Shown here piece by piece: positions 10,646 to 21,001 of a stretch of DNA of 64,000 nt (positions within the stretch are counted from its first letter, which is position 1; each line of letters opens with the position of its first letter). Below the pieces are notes generated by a model. That model searched no databases. It saw only the letters and a program-made list of their open reading frames with translations, and had not been told where the DNA came from. The stretch is from the NCBI GenBank assembly GCA_028343435.1, contig JAOLYM010000004.1:1-64000 (forward strand). The letters run 5' to 3'. Made by a program: the position numbers and the translations under genes. The DNA comes from Candidatus Nitrosopelagicus sp. (GTDB lineage: Archaea; Thermoproteota; Nitrososphaeria; Nitrososphaerales; Nitrosopumilaceae).

Positions 10646-10738
10646 AAACCTACAGAATTTCTCTTACATTTCAATATTTTGTGAATAAGGAACTTATTCT
10701 TGAAAATACAAAATTTTCATTCAAAAATCACCCGTCTG

Positions 10739-10804
10739 ATCAATGGTACAAGGTTCAGAATTGTCATCTGTTGGAATTTGTGGGTTCAAATCCCACTTTC
10801 CACA
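10739..10804 (+). other. tRNA-like sequence (3' half/pseudo-tRNA candidate)
   Basis: Perfect T arm GTGGG-TTCAAAT-CCCAC (10780-10796) followed by a 7-nt acceptor-like strand TTTCCAC and A; upstream CAGA-ATTGTCA-TCTG hairpin; matching 5' acceptor GTGGAAA not found. Confidence 0.45.
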
Positions 10805-10862
10805 TAAATTATTTCATTATCATTATGAACAACTTTAAAACACTGTAGTTTGCCTATTTTCC

Positions 10863-11123
10863 ATGGCAAAAGTAACCCGTGTTGGTGGTAGAGGCACAAC
10901 TCGTAGAAAGACTGACACTAGTAAGAAATCAACCTTTTCTGGAGATTCTTACAAGGAATATCAGGAGACCAAAAAGAAAGCTGCAGGAAATCGTAGCGTT
11001 TCAACAGGTCGCGGTACGGGAAAAAGAAAATTATCATCAACTCCAACGACAAAAAAAGTATCTACCAAAGGCAGAACACGTACAACTGGTAGAGGTACTG
11101 GTAGTAGAAAGACAAAAAGTTAA
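10863..11123 (+). CDS. Small, highly basic Lys/Arg/Gly/Thr-rich protein (possible nucleic-acid-binding protein)
   Basis: 86 aa, low-complexity basic, duplicated TGRGTG(K/S)RK motif. Confidence 0.65.
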   Translation: MAKVTRVGGRGTTRRKTDTSKKSTFSGDSYKEYQETKKKAAGNRSVSTGRGTGKRKLSSTPTTKKVSTKGRTRTTGRGTGSRKTKS

Positions 11124-11165
11124 TCCCCTTAACTTATTCTCTTTTATTCATCTACTGTTATCTTA

Positions 11166-13064
11166 TCAATTTAGGAAATTCTGAATTTTTTCCTTCAATT
11201 TTTGATTAATAATCTTGCCAGATGCCTTTCCTCTAACCTCTTTCATAGCTATTCCCATTATGCCACTTAATGCACGCATTTGTTCTTGTTTTATTTTATC
11301 GGTATTATCTTGAATTATTTTATCTAAGATATCATCTAATTCATTTTCAGTCAATTGAGTTATAGATGCATTTTCTAATGCTTGTAGAACATCATTTACT
11401 TTTTTAGACATTATTTGTTCAAAAATTATCTGAATTGATTCTTTGTTTATTTTTTCTTGTCCTAATAATTCAAATGTCATCATTATCTGTTCATCATTCA
11501 GTAGACTAGAATCTAATCCACTTCTTTCTAAATTAGTTATAGTTGAACACAGAACAGATACGACAAAATTTGGTGAATTTTGATTTTTAGAACATATTTT
11601 TTCAAAAATCTCAAAATATTCTGAATCAAATATTTGTTCTGCAAGCTGATTATTGATTTGATATTTTTCTTCTAATTCTCTGATTGATTCTTCCCATGAT
11701 TTTGGTATATTGGATCTTACTTGCACAAGTTCTTCATTTGTTACTTTCACTGTAGGTATGTCAGTTTCTGGATACATTCTAGATGCACCTGGTCTAGGTC
11801 TTAGGAATATGGTATCTCCATTTTGAGTAGCGGCTCGAGTTTCAGCAGGTGGTCCATTCTTTGCAAGCTCAATTCTGTTAATTATAGAATCAATTGCAAA
11901 TCCTACTGAAATTTTTTCACCAGCAATAATTAAAAATGCATCATCATTTTGAATATCTAATTTTTCAGTAACTCGTTTGATATCTATGCCTTCAATTCCA
12001 TAATTTGGTAATTCATCTGAATGAAAAACACCACCAATACCAAAAAATCTCACTAATTGTCCAATCTCTTTTCCTAATCTCACATCTGAATATGGCTCGA
12101 AACCAAATATTCCTTTCAATTTTTTAATTTTTATTCCAAAAATTTTCTCTTGTTTTTCTATTGATTTTTTAATAATCTTTGAATTACACTCTTGCATTAC
12201 CTCTGTAACATCAAAGACATCTTGTTTTCTATCAATTCCTATAAATTCCGTCTGATTAATTTTCTCTGAAATTATTTTTAAGCCATGTTGCCTTTTTGCT
12301 TCAAATTCAATAATTTTTTCTAACTGATCTAATTGCTGAACACCTTTTACTTCAATAACGCCTCCTCCTTCGACAGAAATATTCACATCTTGTCTAATTG
12401 TCCCAATCCCGCGCATCACTTTTTTTGTAACTCGTAATAATCTGCCTAGCGTTAATGCAATATCTTTTACAAATTTTGGATCTCCTTCAACAGGATCTAA
12501 TGCAATTTCAACTAAAGGAACTCCAAGTCTATCTAAACTAAAAAATCTATGATTTCCTTCGTCTTTGATTAATTTTCCCGCATCTTCTTCAAGACATATT
12601 GATTGAACTCCTACTTTCTTACCATCTACCTCGATATATCCTCCTTGTGCAACAAGCATTGTTCTTTGAAATCCGGTTGTGTTTGAACCATCAATTACTG
12701 TTTTTCTCATTACGTGAATTTCTGAAAAAATTTTTGATTCTAATGCTGAACTTATCAAGAGTGCAATATTCTTTGCATCCGTATCTAATGCATGTGGTGG
12801 TTCTTCATCTTCTTCTACTAAACAACTACTTTTTGGGTCTGCATAGTAAACTATAGTTTTTGATTTAGTACTCTCAAAAAGTGCAGCAGGATCTATTTTC
12901 CCTAATTCACTTTTTGCTGCTCTTAGTTTTCTTGAAAATTTTATTGAAAACTCTTCTTCTTCTATCGGAGTACAGTCACAAAATAATTTCTTTTTTGTAT
13001 CTAATTGTTGATGAATCTCCAAGCCAACTTTTAATCCAATATTTTTAATATCTAATTCTGACAT
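11166..13064 (-). CDS. gatE: Glu-tRNA(Gln) amidotransferase subunit E
   Basis: GLKVGLEIHQQLDTKKKLFCDC, GatB/E core, tail domain; gatD immediately upstream on the same strand. Confidence 0.95.
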   Translation of the reverse strand: MSELDIKNIGLKVGLEIHQQLDTKKKLFCDCTPIEEEEFSIKFSRKLRAAKSELGKIDPAALFESTKSKTIVYYADPKSSCLVEEDEEPPHALDTDAKNIALLISSALESKIFSEIHVMRKTVIDGSNTTGFQRTMLVAQGGYIEVDGKKVGVQSICLEEDAGKLIKDEGNHRFFSLDRLGVPLVEIALDPVEGDPKFVKDIALTLGRLLRVTKKVMRGIGTIRQDVNISVEGGGVIEVKGVQQLDQLEKIIEFEAKRQHGLKIISEKINQTEFIGIDRKQDVFDVTEVMQECNSKIIKKSIEKQEKIFGIKIKKLKGIFGFEPYSDVRLGKEIGQLVRFFGIGGVFHSDELPNYGIEGIDIKRVTEKLDIQNDDAFLIIAGEKISVGFAIDSIINRIELAKNGPPAETRAATQNGDTIFLRPRPGASRMYPETDIPTVKVTNEELVQVRSNIPKSWEESIRELEEKYQINNQLAEQIFDSEYFEIFEKICSKNQNSPNFVVSVLCSTITNLERSGLDSSLLNDEQIMMTFELLGQEKINKESIQIIFEQIMSKKVNDVLQALENASITQLTENELDDILDKIIQDNTDKIKQEQMRALSGIMGIAMKEVRGKASGKIINQKLKEKIQNFLN

Positions 13065-13070
13065 ATACGC

Positions 13071-14354
13071 TCAAAACTCTGATGAATAATTCTCCAACAT
13101 CATATTTTTTATCTCGTCATCTGAATTAGAATTTCCTAAAACCCACATTGCTTTGACTAAAGCTACTTCTGGAATCATATTTTCTAACGGAATAATTTCC
13201 ATATCTAGTAAGTCTCTTCCACTTTCATACACTGTCATGCTTACCCGTCCATCAATACATTGTGATGTCATTCCAAGAAATATTCCATTTTCTTTCGCTT
13301 TCTTAATTGAGGCATACATTGTTCTTCCTACATGTCCTAGTCCTGTACCTTCAAAAATTATTCCTCTGTATTCTAATTTTATCAATGATTCAATTATTTC
13401 TGGATTAAATCCAGGATGATATTTGATAAGGGCAACTTTTGTATCTAAATTGATTCGTGGATTATACTCATTTTCACTAAAAAATGAATTTTTCATATTT
13501 TCTAAAATTTTATCTTCATACACTACAAATGCTGGTTCAGAACCGACTGTTTGAAATGCACTTCTTTTACTTGTATGATTTTTTCTAACTCGTGTTCCTA
13601 AATGACATGCTACTGCATCATCACTTTCATTTTGATGCATTACTACAAAAACACCCTTGGATTTTGTATTAACTAAAAATTTTGTTGCTGAAATCAAATT
13701 TAATGCTGCATCTGATGATGGTCTGTCTGATGATCTTTGTGAACCTACTAACGTAATTGGTTTTTTAAAACCAGATAGTGCAAATGATAAAAATGCAGAA
13801 CTATAATGCATTGTATCTGTACCATGTGCAATAATCACTCCTACATAATCTGAATCTACAATACTATCTAATTTTTTTGCAATCTCTAACCAATGTTCTG
13901 GTTGTAAATTTTCTGAATATTCTGAAAATAACACTTCTGCATCAACATTTGCAATTTTTGCAATTTCGGGAACAGCTTCGTATAGTTCTGCTGCAGATAA
14001 TGCAGGAGTAACTGCACCTGTTCTATAATCTACTTTACTTGCAATAGTTCCCCCTGTTGATAAAAGTAAGATTTTTGGCAATTCTTCATTTTTTTCAATG
14101 GTTTGTGAGTTTTCATTATTTGATTGTCTTTCACCAGTTTTTTCTAATTTCTCAATTTTTTCAAACTCGATTCCAATATTATATCCGCTTTTTAATTTTA
14201 GAACAATATGAGATTCATCACCACTTTCGTATCTAGGCATTAAAATTCCAGAATATGTCAATTCAGATGTAATTTTCACTAAATCTCCTACATCGACTTT
14301 ATTCGTGATTAAGAAATCACGGATTTTACCTTTGTATCCTTTTAGTTCTGACAT
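13071..14354 (-). CDS. gatD: Glu-tRNA(Gln) amidotransferase subunit D (L-asparaginase-like)
   Basis: ILLLSTGGTIASKVDYRTGAV and VGVIIAHGTDTMHYSSAFLSF amidase motifs; N-terminal GatD domain. Confidence 0.95.
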   Translation of the reverse strand: MSELKGYKGKIRDFLITNKVDVGDLVKITSELTYSGILMPRYESGDESHIVLKLKSGYNIGIEFEKIEKLEKTGERQSNNENSQTIEKNEELPKILLLSTGGTIASKVDYRTGAVTPALSAAELYEAVPEIAKIANVDAEVLFSEYSENLQPEHWLEIAKKLDSIVDSDYVGVIIAHGTDTMHYSSAFLSFALSGFKKPITLVGSQRSSDRPSSDAALNLISATKFLVNTKSKGVFVVMHQNESDDAVACHLGTRVRKNHTSKRSAFQTVGSEPAFVVYEDKILENMKNSFFSENEYNPRINLDTKVALIKYHPGFNPEIIESLIKLEYRGIIFEGTGLGHVGRTMYASIKKAKENGIFLGMTSQCIDGRVSMTVYESGRDLLDMEIIPLENMIPEVALVKAMWVLGNSNSDDEIKNMMLENYSSEF

Positions 14355-14388
14355 TTATGAAAATTAGATGGCATGTATTTTATTAAAA

Positions 14389-16632
14389 CTACCTGTAGTA
14401 TGATGCAACTAGCTTATCGTTCATCTTGAGATCTTTCTGTTCTCTTACTTTTCTAACTGCTTCTTCAAAGTGCTTCATTGTGACTTTGGCGTCTGCTGCT
14501 TTCTTTTCAATAGCCTCCACAACTTTCTTTGTTTCTTCATCACTTAGATTCTTGTCTGGAGCTGCATTGTCTAGATGTTCATGGACTACTAGTGAAACTG
14601 CAGTGTTTGCTATTGATGCAACATCTGCACTACTTAATCCATCAGTTAATTCAGCAAGTTTCTCAAAGTCAATTTTATCTGGACCATTTTGATCTGCAAG
14701 TGGTATATCTTTTGAATGAATTTCTATTACCATTTTTCTACTATCTTTATCTGGTAATGGAATTTGAATAATTTTATCAAATCTTCCAGGTCTGAGTAAT
14801 GCTGGATCAATCATGTCTGCTCTGTTAGTTGCAGCAAGTACAACAACTCCGTGCATGTTTTCCATTCCATCCAATTCTGTTAACAATTGACTTACAACTC
14901 TTTCAGTTACTGCGGTTTCGCCACCAGCTCCTCTAATTGGTGCAATTGAATCAATTTCATCAAAGAAAATAACACATGGAGCTGATTGTCTTGCTCGCTT
15001 GAATATTTCTCTAATTCCTCTTTCGGATTCACCTACCCATTTTGATAGTAATTCTGGTCCTCTAACTGAGACAAAGTTTGCTTCACTTTCTGTTGCAACA
15101 GCTTTTGCCATCAGTGTTTTACCTGTTCCGCTAGGTCCATGTAACAAAATCCCTCTAGGCATCTTGTGTCCTAATTTATCATATAATCCTGGATATTTCA
15201 TTGGCCATTCGACTGCTTCCATTAATTCTTTCTTGACTTCTCCAAGACCACCTATTTCTTCCCATGATACATCAGGATTTTCAATGAATACTTCTCTCAT
15301 TCCTGAAGGTGTTACTTCTACTAGAGCCTTTTTGAAATCATCTGCGTTTACAATTAATTTATCTAATGTCTCTGGTGGGATTTTTTCTTCTTCCAAATTC
15401 AATTCTGGAAGTAATCTTCTGAGGCATTTCATTGCTGCTTCTTTACATAGATACTCTAAATCTGCACCAACATAGCCATGGCTTACTGCAGAAATTTTTT
15501 CAATGTTTACTGGATATTCTTGATCGTCTGCAGCCAAAGGCATGTTCCGTGTATGAATTTGCAAAATTTCTTGTCTACCTTTTTTATCTGGAACTTTAAT
15601 TTCAATTTCTCTATCAAATCTTCCCGGTCTTCTTAATGCAGGATCAATTGCGTTTGGTCTGTTAGTTGCAGAAATTACAATTACTTTTCCTCTAGCTTCT
15701 AGTCCATCCATTAATGATAACATTTGGGACACAACTCTTCTTTCTACTTCACCTGTTACTTCCTCTCTCTTTGGTGCGATTGAATCAATTTCATCCACAA
15801 AAATAATTGATGGTGCTTTCTCTCTTGCCTCTTTGAAAATTTCTCTTAGACGAGCTTCACTCTCTCCATAAAACTTACTCATAATTTCTGGACCAGAAAT
15901 ACTAATGAAATGTGCATTACTTTCGTTTGCAACAGCTTTTGCCAAAAGCGTCTTACCAGTTCCTGGAGGACCATAAAGTAAAACACCTTTTGGTGCTTCA
16001 ATTCCTAATTTCTCAAATATTTCTGGATGTCTTAATGGCAATTCAATCATTTCACGAACTTTCTTTATCTCGCCTCTAATTCCACCAATGTCTTCGTATG
16101 TAACTTGAGGAACTCCTCTTAGTGTTTCACCTTTCTCAGCGATGTGGAATGTTGTTTTCTGTGTAACTAAAACTGCATCGGCAGCAGGTGTAACTCCTAT
16201 TACTTGGAATGTTAGTCTTCCTCCAAAGTATGGAACCATTACGTTATCTCCTTTAATCAAAGGTACACTTTCTAATGCATCTGCTAAATATCTCTCATCG
16301 ATTGGTGGTATTGCTTCTAATGGTGCAACTACCACTTTTTCTGCTGGGACAGCTTTAATCTTTTTTACAGTAATTGTATCTCCAATTGCAATTCCGGAAT
16401 TGTTTCTTCCTAAACCATCAATTCTGATAATTCCTTTACCTTCATCTGAAGGATACAAAGGCAAACATTTTGCAACGGTACGTCTTTTTCCTTTTAATTC
16501 TATAACATCTCCAGTTGATGCGTTTAGGGTGTCCATGGAATCATAATCGATTCTTGCTACTCCTCTTCCAACATCTCTAGTATATGCTTCTAGAACTTTT
16601 AGGGAAAGACCATTTTCACTCATATCTAACAC
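14389..16632 (-). CDS. cdc48: Cdc48/VAT-type AAA+ ATPase
   Basis: Two AAA domains ([34 protein letters not shown]), N-terminal VAT-type double-psi barrel region. Confidence 0.96.
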   Translation of the reverse strand: MLDMSENGLSLKVLEAYTRDVGRGVARIDYDSMDTLNASTGDVIELKGKRRTVAKCLPLYPSDEGKGIIRIDGLGRNNSGIAIGDTITVKKIKAVPAEKVVVAPLEAIPPIDERYLADALESVPLIKGDNVMVPYFGGRLTFQVIGVTPAADAVLVTQKTTFHIAEKGETLRGVPQVTYEDIGGIRGEIKKVREMIELPLRHPEIFEKLGIEAPKGVLLYGPPGTGKTLLAKAVANESNAHFISISGPEIMSKFYGESEARLREIFKEAREKAPSIIFVDEIDSIAPKREEVTGEVERRVVSQMLSLMDGLEARGKVIVISATNRPNAIDPALRRPGRFDREIEIKVPDKKGRQEILQIHTRNMPLAADDQEYPVNIEKISAVSHGYVGADLEYLCKEAAMKCLRRLLPELNLEEEKIPPETLDKLIVNADDFKKALVEVTPSGMREVFIENPDVSWEEIGGLGEVKKELMEAVEWPMKYPGLYDKLGHKMPRGILLHGPSGTGKTLMAKAVATESEANFVSVRGPELLSKWVGESERGIREIFKRARQSAPCVIFFDEIDSIAPIRGAGGETAVTERVVSQLLTELDGMENMHGVVVLAATNRADMIDPALLRPGRFDKIIQIPLPDKDSRKMVIEIHSKDIPLADQNGPDKIDFEKLAELTDGLSSADVASIANTAVSLVVHEHLDNAAPDKNLSDEETKKVVEAIEKKAADAKVTMKHFEEAVRKVREQKDLKMNDKLVASYYR

Positions 16633-16730
16633 TCCTCATTCTTTTTTTATATATTTAGCGTATTATTCTATTGATCGACTCAAAACTGATCACAAGCTTA
16701 AAATCATGATTCTAGTCACAATCGTTTACT

Positions 16731-17474
16731 ATGGGTAAAAGACCAGGTGTTCGTAGACGTGGACGTGGAGGCATGCAGTTCAGAGCAGCCGCTACTCAAA
16801 AGCTAAAACCTGCCAAATACCCAAGTTTTTCACTAGATGAGGAACGTCGAGGAGAGATAATTGATCTAGTTCATGAATCTGGCCGTGATGTACCTCTTTC
16901 AAAGGTGAGATTTGAAGATGGTGCGATCTCATTTATTCCTGCACCTTTAGGAACTAGAGTTGGTCAAAGAATCAATTTTGGTCTAAATTCTGAAATTATT
17001 GATGGTAACGTAATTAGTATTCAAAACATCCCTGATGGCACAATTGTTTGTAATGTAGAACAGCAATTTGGAGACGGTGGTGCTCTAATGAAATCAGCAG
17101 GCGCTGATGCAACAGTATTTTCTCATGCAGATGATGGAGTAATTTTGAAATTAGCATCTGGTAAATTCAAAAAATTAAATCCAAAAAATAGAGCAATGAT
17201 TGGAACTCTAGCAGGTGGTGGAGTTGAAGATAGACCATTAATGCGTGCTGGAGTTAAAATGATGCGTTTTAAATCAAAAGGTAAGAAATATCCAATTGTT
17301 AGAGGTGTTGCTCAAGCAGCATATGTACATCCTCACGGTGGTGGACGTCACCAACACGTTGGACAATCATCTACAGTATCCCGTAATGCACCTCCAGGTG
17401 CTAAAGTTGGAAGCATTGCTGCAAAGAAAACTGGTAGAGCAAGAATTAAGGAAAGAAAACAATCTATCAAATAA
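16731..17474 (+). CDS. rpl2: 50S ribosomal protein L2
   Basis: MGKRPGVRRRGRGG, AAYVHPHGGGRHQHVGQSSTVSRNAPPGAKVGSIAAKKTGR. Confidence 0.96.
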   Translation: MGKRPGVRRRGRGGMQFRAAATQKLKPAKYPSFSLDEERRGEIIDLVHESGRDVPLSKVRFEDGAISFIPAPLGTRVGQRINFGLNSEIIDGNVISIQNIPDGTIVCNVEQQFGDGGALMKSAGADATVFSHADDGVILKLASGKFKKLNPKNRAMIGTLAGGGVEDRPLMRAGVKMMRFKSKGKKYPIVRGVAQAAYVHPHGGGRHQHVGQSSTVSRNAPPGAKVGSIAAKKTGRARIKERKQSIK

Positions 17475-17498
17475 TAGATTAACAATCTATCTTTTAGA

Positions 17499-17777
17499 AT
17501 GATTCAAAAAAGAATTCATATTTTTGTTACTGGTAGAGTACAAGGTGTTTTTTTCAGACAATCTACCAGAGTCATGGCAATTAAAAATAATGTGAATGGT
17601 TGGGTTCGTAATCTTGATGATGGACGAGTTGAAATTGTTGCAGAAGGTGAAAAGCAAAATATTGAAAGTCTTACACAATGGTGCAAAACTGGACCTGCAA
17701 ATTCTCGCGTTGATGAGTTTGAATTATCTGAAGAAAATTATACTGGTGAGTTTGAAAACTTTGAAGTTAGATATTAG
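17499..17777 (+). CDS. Acylphosphatase
   Basis: IHIFVTGRVQGVFFRQSTRVMAIKNNVNGWVRNLDDGRVEIVAEGE. Confidence 0.95.
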   Translation: MIQKRIHIFVTGRVQGVFFRQSTRVMAIKNNVNGWVRNLDDGRVEIVAEGEKQNIESLTQWCKTGPANSRVDEFELSEENYTGEFENFEVRY

Positions 17778-18127
17778 CGAATTGCTGTAAATGCATCTTT
17801 TAGTGTAGCTTCTATTTTTGTTAGTTCTTGTTCTGGTGTAATCTCTAAAATTATTGGTTGTGCTTTTCGTTCTTTTTGAATTTTAATTATGATTGAATAT
17901 TGAGTTGGTTCCATATCTGCAAACCATCTGAATGTCATTGTTTTACAAAAAACTACTCTATGCATTCTAACATCTTCTATCACTTTTTCATCAAGTGACA
18001 TGCAATATGTTCGTAATTTATCAAATAATGGTTTTACAGGTTCAGGAATTTGTCTCTGAAAATCTGCGTAAGTTCTTCCAGTTCCGACTCCGATAAAATT
18101 TTCCATATTCCATCTCCATTTATTCAC
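17774..18127 (-). CDS. Conserved hypothetical protein
   Basis: 117 aa with non-repetitive composition; convergent 4-nt overlap with the acylphosphatase gene. Confidence 0.65.
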   Translation of the reverse strand: MNKWRWNMENFIGVGTGRTYADFQRQIPEPVKPLFDKLRTYCMSLDEKVIEDVRMHRVVFCKTMTFRWFADMEPTQYSIIIKIQKERKAQPIILEITPEQELTKIEATLKDAFTAIR

Positions 18128-18135
18128 AATTTAAT

Positions 18136-18449
18136 GTAGTAGTTCTGCTGGCTCCAGTCTAGGCTGATAGTCCCATTTCGAGGCATACAAGATCCCCCAC
18201 GTAGACGAGGAAGCGTGGATGCTCCACCTTAGGATTGCTCCCTCCCGGACCTCATCCCTTTCGATGGTTCGGTCTTAGGAAAAATCCCTTCGGATTATCC
18301 TTGTCCTGCAACCACCCGCCTCGGCGTGAATTCATTTCCGCACACCAAGCGGGAGTTACCTGCCTAGAGATTTACCCAGCAGTTGCTGATCTCTGCATAT
18401 AGCCGGTTTCAGAATAGGGCACGGCTGGCACCCTGATCCTCCCTACTAC
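18136..18449 (-). ncRNA. ffs: SRP RNA (7S RNA)
   Basis: Locally GC-rich. Minus strand has closing helix GTAGTAG...CTACTAC, CGTGCCCTATTCTGAAACCGGCTATATGC in the Alu domain region, and S-domain helix-8-like GAGGTCCGGGAGGGAGCAATCC with GAAA-type loop ACCATCGAAAGGGAT. Confidence 0.85.
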
Positions 18450-18480
18450 GTTTTAGATAGAATAGAATGTTATATTTGAA

Positions 18481-19395
18481 TTAGGATCGTTGCTTCTTCA
18501 AGTCTGTAACCATATTACACACGGCACAAATCTTCCCTGTACACTGATTTCCACAATTTATACAAACTCGTTTTTCTTTGAAACTTGAATCTTTCATAAC
18601 TTCTGAGATTTTGATTATCGAGCGATACATGTTATTTTTAATTCCACTATGTTGGTCTTCAAGGGAATTTAGAAATTCCCGAATCTCTGTTCTAATACCT
18701 TCATTCATGTGAGGACATGGTTCTGTTTGAAATGGTAGTTTATTGGTAAATGCATAAAATACTATTTCTGATTCATAAATCTCTGCAAGTGGTTTTATCT
18801 TTCTAATTTGTTTTGAATTACTTCCTGGACTCATCCAACCAATTTTATTTGAATCCCCAGATAGTGTGTTTATCAAAAATGTCTGTAATGAATCATCTAA
18901 GTTATGACCTGTAGCAATTACATTTGCTCCTAATTCTTCTGCTGCATGATCTAAAGCTCTTCTTCTAAAAATACCACAAATTGAACAAGATGTAGTTTTC
19001 TCTTCATCTCTTAGTTCTAATGATTCTGATAATGTAACATCGTACAGTTCTTTGTATGAATATGTCTTAAATTCTACATTTAATTTTGAGCAGAAACTTT
19101 TGACTATTTCTAGGGCTTCGTCTCTATAACCTGGAATTCCTTCATCAATTGTTACTGCAATAATTCGAAAATTATGTGTCTCTGACATTTTCTTTAAAAT
19201 ACTTAGTAATACTAGAGAATCTTTTCCACCTGAGACTCCGACAACAACAAGTTCATCATTTTTTATCATTTTATACTTGGAGATGGTCTTTGCGGCTTTT
19301 CTCAAAATAGAGTTTGAAAAGCATTTGGAACATAGGCTTTCTCCACTATACTTTCTATTGTATACGGCAGTGTTTTCACATTTCTGACATTGCAT
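18481..19395 (-). CDS. tRNA 2-thiolation protein, TtuA/Ncs6 family
   Basis: N- and C-terminal zinc motifs (CQKCENTA..CSKCF; CINCGNQCTGKICAVCN), PP-loop VVGVSGGKDSLVLL, CSICG catalytic region. Confidence 0.88.
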   Translation of the reverse strand: MQCQKCENTAVYNRKYSGESLCSKCFSNSILRKAAKTISKYKMIKNDELVVVGVSGGKDSLVLLSILKKMSETHNFRIIAVTIDEGIPGYRDEALEIVKSFCSKLNVEFKTYSYKELYDVTLSESLELRDEEKTTSCSICGIFRRRALDHAAEELGANVIATGHNLDDSLQTFLINTLSGDSNKIGWMSPGSNSKQIRKIKPLAEIYESEIVFYAFTNKLPFQTEPCPHMNEGIRTEIREFLNSLEDQHSGIKNNMYRSIIKISEVMKDSSFKEKRVCINCGNQCTGKICAVCNMVTDLKKQRS

Positions 19396-19432
19396 GATTT
19401 GGAGAATCTATTTGAGTTTAATATCTGATTCT

Positions 19433-20650
19433 TTAGATTGTAAACCAACCTGATTTGGCATAAGACAATCCAATATTGAGACCAAATGTAATGAATGTGA
19501 ATGCATAAATTGCTATCATTGTTCCATTAACGGCTTTTTCTGAAATTTTTCCCTCAATAATAGTATGAATGAATTTTCCACCATCCAAGATTGGTAGTGG
19601 TAACATGTTGATTATTCCAATGAAAAATGAAATCATCCACAACCATAGTAAGAACATAGAGAATTGAAATCCCATAGGAGTATCCAAACCCCAATCAATA
19701 ATGTTGTAAATTGGTTGAGGAGGTTGATCATTTCTCATTATTCCTATTAATCCTCTCTCAGGATCATCAGGTGATGCCATTATTGTAACTGGAATTACAA
19801 TTTCACTTCCATCTCTTACTACTGTAACATTGACTGTATCCCCGGGCTGTACTGGATTTTTTTGTAAATCCATTGCCGACGCTATGTTAACATCGTTAAT
19901 TCCTATGATGACATCATTTTCTTGAATACCTGCTTGTTGTGCTCCTCCACCATCAATTAATGAAAGTACTAAAACCCCATCTTCTGCTTCTTCATAAAAT
20001 GAACTCAAAAATGGTTCTGGTACGACCATTGCAAACATTGGATTTGTAAATAATATTGCTCCTAATGCAAAAGCAAAAATCACATTTGATGTTGGACCTG
20101 CACCAATCAAACGTAGTCTTGAAATCTTTTTTGCTTTACTAAATTGTTCTTCATCTGGTTCTACAAAACCTGCAAACATTGCAATGAATATGGCAAATCC
20201 CCCAGTTTTAATACCAATTTTTTCCATAACGCCTACAATTCCGTGTGCTCCTTCGTGAATTACTAGAACAATTGGAATTGAAAGCAAAAAGTACATGATA
20301 GCTGAACCAGAAGTTAATGTGACACCTGGAATTAGTACAGTTAATTCTGCAAATTCTGTTGGTTGAACAAAGTAGTTTGTAATATTTGAAAACAAAAACC
20401 AAAATGCAAATCCCATCATCAAAAATCCTGCAATTACACTAACATCCGCAAAAACCCGAATTCCTCTCCTTGTTCTTCCTAATACACGAATTAATGCATC
20501 TTGAACTTTGTAATTTTTGTAAGTTAGACTATATGGTTTAATCGTAAATCCATATTTTTCTAATTTTAGACCTTTAGCTACTCCAAAAATTACAACCCAT
20601 GCTATGAGTACGTAAATGATTGCATTGTCTGTTAAAAAGTTAAGTTCCAA
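19433..20650 (-). CDS. Site-2 protease (M50) with PDZ domain
   Basis: HEGAHG zinc motif, PDZ GGGAQQAGIQENDVIIGINDVNI, LPLPILDGGKF. Confidence 0.92.
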   Translation of the reverse strand: MELNFLTDNAIIYVLIAWVVIFGVAKGLKLEKYGFTIKPYSLTYKNYKVQDALIRVLGRTRRGIRVFADVSVIAGFLMMGFAFWFLFSNITNYFVQPTEFAELTVLIPGVTLTSGSAIMYFLLSIPIVLVIHEGAHGIVGVMEKIGIKTGGFAIFIAMFAGFVEPDEEQFSKAKKISRLRLIGAGPTSNVIFAFALGAILFTNPMFAMVVPEPFLSSFYEEAEDGVLVLSLIDGGGAQQAGIQENDVIIGINDVNIASAMDLQKNPVQPGDTVNVTVVRDGSEIVIPVTIMASPDDPERGLIGIMRNDQPPQPIYNIIDWGLDTPMGFQFSMFLLWLWMISFFIGIINMLPLPILDGGKFIHTIIEGKISEKAVNGTMIAIYAFTFITFGLNIGLSYAKSGWFTI

Positions 20651-20689
20651 TTAAGAAAATTTTTTAGTCTCGGCAATTTATCGTTTCCT

Positions 20690-21001
20690 ATGAAACCTGT
20701 CATAATTGTCTCTACATTCCCTAACAAGGCTATCACAAAAAAGGTTGCAAATCAATTGGTAAAAAAAAAACTTGCTGCATGTGTAAATATTACTAAAATT
20801 GATTCTGTTTATTCATGGAAAGGAAAGATACAAAATGATTCAGAATATTTGGCATTTTTCAAAACTACAAAGAAAAATGAGAAAAATCTAAAAAACGAAA
20901 TAAAAAAACTTCATCCATATGATGTACCAGAAATTGCTGAGATTAATGTAAATTCTATGAATAAACCATATCTTGATTGGTTGATAGATTCTACCCTCTA
21001 G
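20690..21001 (+). CDS. cutA: Divalent cation tolerance protein CutA
   Basis: KKLAACVNITKIDSVYSWKGKIQNDSEYLAFFKT...HPYDVPEI. Confidence 0.96.
   Translation: MKPVIIVSTFPNKAITKKVANQLVKKKLAACVNITKIDSVYSWKGKIQNDSEYLAFFKTTKKNEKNLKNEIKKLHPYDVPEIAEINVNSMNKPYLDWLIDSTL

Noticed and set aside
14999-15475. 158-aa plus-strand ORF
   Set aside because: Fully inside the antisense of cdc48, which has unambiguous AAA motifs.
16142-16546. 134-aa plus-strand ORF
   Set aside because: Antisense of the cdc48 N-terminal domain; no independent motif.
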